Assembly (NCBI GenBank): GCA_003439945.1
Contig: QVRM01002450.1
Span: 113,877-177,876 of the forward strand
Direction: 5' to 3'
Length of the DNA stretch: 64,000 nt
Source of the DNA: Dermanyssus gallinae
Lineage: Eukaryota > Arthropoda > Arachnida > Mesostigmata > Dermanyssidae
The position numbers and the translations under genes are program-made. Shown piece after piece: positions 59,159 through 64,000 of the stretch (its first letter is position 1; each line of letters starts with the position of its first letter). The notes below the pieces were generated by a model. The model did not search any database, was not told the origin of the DNA, and saw only the letters and a list, made by a program, of their open reading frames with translations.

Positions 59159-59501
59159 GTCGAAACGCGGCCTCCGTTCGGGGCACACTTCTGAAGTGGT
59201 CTCGGCCTAGCCTAGACGAGGCGGACACGTATTAGTCACAAATTACCTAATCTTTTTTTAATATGTGTCCCACAAACATAATGTAATATACGAAAAATAA
59301 ACATATATATGTATATATATATATATATATATATACGGAACATGTGAAGTACGTGCGTTTACACGCAATATAATCTTCCTTTGTCGATGATGCTTGGATG
59401 TATCAGTGCAAAACCGTACACGGCCATTAACCTTACGGAATAATCAAGTCATGTTCATCGTACATGTTATCAATAAAATGCACTTAAAAAATAATATATA
59501 T

Positions 59502-59524
59502 ATATATGTGTATGTATGTATATA

Positions 59525-59598
<74 letters not shown>
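59502..59598. repeat. (TA)n microsatellite, about 97 bp
   Basis: A TA tract with TG interruptions in its first third. Confidence 0.92.
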
Positions 59599-59602
<4 letters not shown>

Positions 59603-60033
59603 CAGATATATGGACATGCGTACAACTCACATTTTGTGTATATACAGATAGCATTATGACGATGTACATTAAAAAAACGGTGGATTTCTCTGCTTGGTCC
59701 GCAAACGCTTTCCTTTCGAGGACTTCTTTTTCTCCTACCTCTTGCGAACTGTGTTTACTCAAGTGGGGAGTGACCGGAGGGCGGATTGAGAATAATCGCT
59801 CAGACGTATCGTTTTCCCGTGTTTCCCAAGCCGTGATATAGGACCATCACACGCTCTCGTAGCGTGCTCGATGTAATACGTTGACTACAGTGAATAGTTA
59901 CTACTCCAGCCGCAATATTAACCATCAACAACAGCAATGGTAATGTCATCACCCGACGAATCATGTTTTTCTTCCGTTTACTGTACGCCTAGTGGCGCGT
60001 AGAGTAACCACAAGGTAACTACCTGGAGTGCGC

Positions 60034-60067
<34 letters not shown>

Positions 60068-60521
60068 GACAACACAACAATAGCAAGAAACCAATAACAG
60101 CAATCATTAAGCATCATTAAGTTGTTAACGTGCCATATATATATATATATTATCATTGGAGGTTTTAGGTCAAAGTTAAGTGTCGTCACAATTAAACAGC
60201 GAAACAGCATATGCGGGCAGCGATCGTTGATAAAACAATATCTGTGGAATGAAAATCAAAGTCGGGCGCAATAGTAGCTTAAAGGTTTCTAATCGAGTTT
60301 TCGATAGAAATGACATGATCATTTTACTTTTATTTGTGTCTCTCCTTGAGACAAGTAACGGCGCGATCGGAACTGATATATTTATATCACTATAAGTGCG
60401 CCACTGCGAAATTTGATTAATTAGCATTTGTAGAGTTCGTGTTGACCTCTACTTTAAAATTATCAGCACAAAGATTGTAGTTCACAGACGCATGTTTGAC
60501 ATTGTCCAGGCTTCGAGGTTC

Positions 60522-60523
<2 letters not shown>

Positions 60524-60614
<91 letters not shown>
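60524..60614. repeat. (TA)n microsatellite, about 90 bp, next to a tRNA-like element
   Basis: One of the longest pure TA tracts. About 30 bases after it lies the tRNA-derived sequence at 60647. Confidence 0.95.
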
Positions 60615-60617
<3 letters not shown>

Positions 60618-60646
60618 TAGCAATGTTATATACATAATCGATTACC

Positions 60647-60723
60647 GAGCAAGATGGCTTAGTGGCAAGAGCCTTTGTCTTGCATTCGGGAGGCCTGTGT
60701 TCGAGACCCAGACCGGCCACTCC
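60647..60723 (+). repeat. tRNA-derived SINE head
   Basis: The A box tggcttagtgg matches the Pol III consensus. The sequence tgttcgagaccc is a good B box about 40 bases on. The acceptor ends do not pair, so it is not a working tRNA. The core cttagtggcaa and cttgcattc matches the sequence at 27685. About 120 bases of tail follow, containing an A-rich stretch. Confidence 0.6.
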
Positions 60724-61589
60724 TAAATTGGTTTTCATGGTTCACAATTTAATCAAGGTCAATACCGGAGTGGATTAAAAATCGACCATGATCGGAAAAA
60801 AAACGGGGAGCACAGATGTATCAATAAAAAGAGATGGTGTATTACCATCCAATTTCCCCCATTAAAACAAATATATGAGTGATATAAATTTAATGATGAT
60901 CAATAAACTAAACAGTATCAGCTTCAAAAATAACCCTGCGAAATACCAAAGGGACGTCTCCGCGCGCTGAATCCCGTCACGTGGACACCCTTGCAATTTG
61001 CTTACTTCTTGGCCTCTCTTCTGCGAAGTGAGGCCGTGCCAAGTAGGCTGCGTTTCCGCGTTGGACTTTAATATTTAAACGTTACTTCAGGAGTTTAGCC
61101 GCTCCAGCTTCGTTACCTTACCCGTTACCGTTTGGTGGAATTCCGTGAGAAAGGCTCGAGTTTGCTTTCCTGCAGCACAAAAGAGAAGAAATGTCGAGGA
61201 CATTCGGTTGAAAAAAACCGCAATCTTAGCGTTTTGTCTAGACGCTTGCTTTCATTTCTCCTTTGCCAGTAAAGGCAAACTGATGTGTAAAGCATTTCGC
61301 GAAGTAAAGACGTTTGTATAAGACTGCTGTTCTTCGAAACTGCAGTAGTTTTCCATACTGGGTATATGCCAGAGCGCGAGTTATTTTGTGCCAGATCTTT
61401 ATATATATATATATATACATATAGATATGTCCGACAGGTTCAACTGTCCTTTATAGTTGGGTCCGTTTGAAGTATTAATTATTTGATTTAGTGCACACAC
61501 ACTTTCCTATATATATATATATATATATAGATAGCACGGCGACGCAATGTATATTTCGCACGGACGCACATCTAAAGAAAGTACATTGA

Positions 61590-62356
61590 GGCGCGTTCGC
61601 ATGATGTTGTTGTTGTTGCTGCTGCTGCTGCTTGTATCTACTCTATGTATGGCTAGGACAGCTAGAGTATGGTTACTACTCGCATATGGTTGTTTTGTTG
61701 TTCGAAGGGATACACTGGCCACTAGCAGTCGTAGTAGTAGTAGCAATAGTAAGACGACTACCATTGCTAATAATATACCTATTAATATACTGCTAATATG
61801 ACTACTGCGGCGATTGCTACCTCTATTATTGCTACTAGAGCAATAGCAGCAGCAACAGCAGCTGCAACAATAACAACAACTCTTACTACTATAAGTATTC
61901 GTACTACAAATGAAGTTGCTGTTGTTGTTGTTGCTTTTGTTGTTGTTGTTGTTGCCGACGTTCGGCGAACAGCACCAAACGAAGAACAGGGGCTGCGATC
62001 TCCGTGCTAGCTGGTATGCGACCGACCCACCGACCTGGCGATCGAGCAAACGACTCAGCCAGTGTTGTCACAGGCTGGTGTCACGAGTGTTGTTGTTGTT
62101 GTTGTCGTTGTTGCTGTTGTTGTCGGTGCCGCCGCCATAACGATATTTTTAATGAATCTTAATGAGTCGTCGACACGTTGACGACTCACCAACTGCCTGG
62201 AAGTGTTGTTGCTGCTGCTGCTGTTGTTGCTGTTGTTGTTGTTGTTGTTGTTTTTGTTGTTGTTGCTGCTGCTCGTTGTTGTCGTCGTTGTTGTTGGTGT
62301 TGTTGTTGCTGTTGTTGTTGTTCGTGTTGTTGTTGTTGGTGTTGTTGTTGCTGCTC

Positions 62357-62388
<32 letters not shown>

Positions 62389-63002
62389 AGGTCGTGCTTG
62401 TAGTTGTTGTTGTTGCAGCAACGATTGTTGTTGTTTTTGGTGCGGCCTAGGGGCTGCAACTACTGTTGCAGCCACAGGGGGCAGACGAACGGGGATGGAA
62501 GGGGGAAGTGGAGGCGGGGGGGGGGGCAAGGAGTGTACTCGCAGTAGTAGTAATGATAGTAGTAGTAGTAGTAGTACTTGCGGCAGTAAGAGGCAAGCAT
62601 GCATCATCGACGACGACGACGACGACGACGACAACGAAGACCACGACGACGACAACGGTGTCATGACGCGGCCGGTGCAGGGCGGCGGCCTCCACCACCC
62701 TCACCTTCGCTACCATCACCGGCGTCATGATGCCTACGATGGAGATCGAGGCCGATGACCATGATGATGATGATAATAATAATAATGTCGATGATGATAA
62801 TGATGATGTTAGATGCTGTCCATCGTGGCGCTGATATTGTTGTTGTTGTTGTTGTGGTCGTAAATACTGTTATTATTATTATTATTATTATTATGATTAT
62901 CGTGGAAGAGAGAGGAATGGGTGTGGTGAAAAACTGAGTCAACCCTCAACACATCCGTTGAGTCGTCGTCAACAACTAAAATGATGATCGTCAAAACATA
63001 TG

Positions 63003-63085
<83 letters not shown>

Positions 63086-64000
63086 CAGTCGTGCTAATTG
63101 CAGTACTACAAGCAATAATAATCGTAGGTGATGTTGTTATCATTGAAGTTGTTGTTGTTCCTGCTTTTGCTGTAGTAATCGTAGTACTAATAGTAACTAT
63201 AGCAGAGTTGTTGTTGTTGTTGTTATCGTTGTTATTGTCGTAGAAGTAGTAGTAGTAGTAGTAGTAGACTAGGTAGCAAGAATAGCAGTTGTCGTCGGTG
63301 TCGGTGTGGGCAGTAGAAAGTCGTTGATGATATGATGGCACCTCTATAAAACGGGGCCCAGAAGGCAGAGAACGACGTTCGGCGCTGCTGTTGTTGCCCT
63401 TGTTGTTGCCGTTGTTGTTGCCGTCGTTGTTGTTGCCGTTGTTGTTGTTGTTGTTGTTGTCGCTGCCATTGTTTCTGCTGTTGTTGTTGTCGCTGCCATA
63501 GTTTCTGCTGTTGTTGTTGTTGTTGTCGTCGTTGTTGTCGTCGTTGTTGCCATACTGTTGCGCCGCAGTGCAATAAACATGTTTGATGGTGCGGCGGCAT
63601 TGCGAACAAACGGACGGCTACCGACGACCAACAACAGAAAGAATCATCATATCACCGACGAGCGCCGTAACGTACTAGCCAGCCGTAACAACAGCAGCAG
63701 CAGCAGCACCAGCAGCTGCAGTAACCGCCGACGCCGTCGCAACAGCTACAGCAGCAGCAGCAGCAGGGGCAGTCGTCGTAGCATAGTAGTAGTTCTCCTC
63801 GTAAGAGTCGGAAAAGCCATCATAATAGTAAAAGACGTAGTCGTAGTAGTAGTAGTAGTAGTAGTAGTAGCAGTCGAAGTAGTAGTCTTGCCGTGGTGAC
63901 TGTCGTGTGTTGTGCGTTCCGCATTTTCTAGGTAGTCCTCTCAAAAAAAACACACACACACAAAAGCAGTAGTAGTCGAAATAATAGCAGCAGTAGTCGA
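61590..64000. other. Dense triplet-repeat region to the window end; no supported gene
   Basis: GTT/GCT/TGC arrays lie at 61604-61632, 61915-61960, 62088-62130, 62205-62430 and 63385-63550. GAC at 62608-62652, GAT/AAT at 62755-62812, TTA at 62868-62893, GTA at 63241-63268 and 63838-63873, and a (TA)n at 63001-63083 make up most of the rest. Poly-Gln, Asn, Thr, Leu and Val frames run in all registers. If a gene starts beyond the window, this may be its upstream DNA. Confidence 0.65.
63001..63083. repeat. (TA)n microsatellite, about 80 bp
   Basis: A pure TA tract inside the triplet-repeat zone. Confidence 0.95.

Larger units (their letters stand above)
54720..61590. other. TA-rich region without a supported gene
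   Basis: It contains (TA)n tracts at 54985-55006, 55128-55191, 56383-56420, 59058-59158, 59302-59334, 59502-59598, 60037-60064, 60136-60150 and 60524-60614, AAT arrays near 57519-57535 and 57594-57641, and a tRNA-like sequence at 60647. A frame at 58233-58424 includes VLYLELLTYQ, loosely like the LINE fragment at 36835, which is weak evidence for another relic. Confidence 0.55.

Noticed and set aside
60647..60723. A functional tRNA gene
   Set aside because: A and B boxes are present, but the acceptor stem does not pair and a similar degenerate copy exists at 27685.
62149..62758. Long Gln-, Asn-, Thr-, Leu- or Cys-rich open frames near the window end
   Set aside because: They arise from triplet repeats and overlap on both strands. 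No domain or splice structure supports them.

Overview
This window looks like a piece of an arthropod nuclear genome, most likely a parasitiform chelicerate (mite or tick). Three conserved animal genes are split by GT-AG introns. The DNA between them is full of (TA)n microsatellites, triplet repeats and decayed non-LTR retrotransposons. I cannot name the species from the sequence.

Genes. (1) A BNIP3/NIX-family mitophagy receptor on the + strand, three coding exons (5184-5271, 12292-12479, 12976-13263; 187 aa). Its short first exon lies 7 kb upstream of the rest and was found by splice phase. (2) THOC3, the WD40 subunit of the THO/TREX mRNA-export complex, on the - strand, six coding exons between 25458 and 18278 (326 aa). 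It is convergent with BNIP3. (3) The AP-3 adaptor sigma subunit on the + strand, two coding exons (31410-31682, 32033-32314; 184 aa), divergent from THOC3. The three genes share no pathway.

Mobile DNA. THOC3 intron 3 holds a 2.3-kb, 5'-truncated, R2/R4-type retrotransposon with a reverse transcriptase, a CCHC finger and a restriction-like endonuclease. It abuts (TA)n at both ends. A 61-bp relic of its 3' end, also between (TA)n tracts, lies in intron 2, which suggests a TA-microsatellite target. Between the element and exon 3 is a damaged copy of the first half of exon 3. A second LINE fragment sits 14 bp from the exon 5 splice donor, and copies of that donor lie on its far side. Other broken LINE pieces are at 26.2-27.3, 36.4-37.2, 40.1-42.0 (-), 42.3-44.1 and 46.4-47.3 kb. 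A tRNA-headed SINE at 48.7-48.9 kb shares its 3' tail with the LINE fragment in THOC3 and its body with a dimeric repeat at 30.6-30.9 kb. Two further repeat families occur twice each at 45.6-47.7 kb.

Layout. 1-5.2 kb: triplet-rich DNA upstream of BNIP3. 5.2-13.3 kb: BNIP3. 13.3-18.3 kb: intergenic. 18.3-25.5 kb: THOC3. 25.5-31.4 kb: intergenic with LINE and SINE pieces. 31.4-32.3 kb: AP-3 sigma. 32.3-48.9 kb: retroelement graveyard. 49-54.7 kb: triplet repeats and minisatellites, with one doubtful first exon at 54.6 kb. 54.7-61.5 kb: TA-rich with no supported gene. 61.5-64 kb: dense triplet repeats. Most long open frames here are translations of TA or triplet repeats and are not genes.
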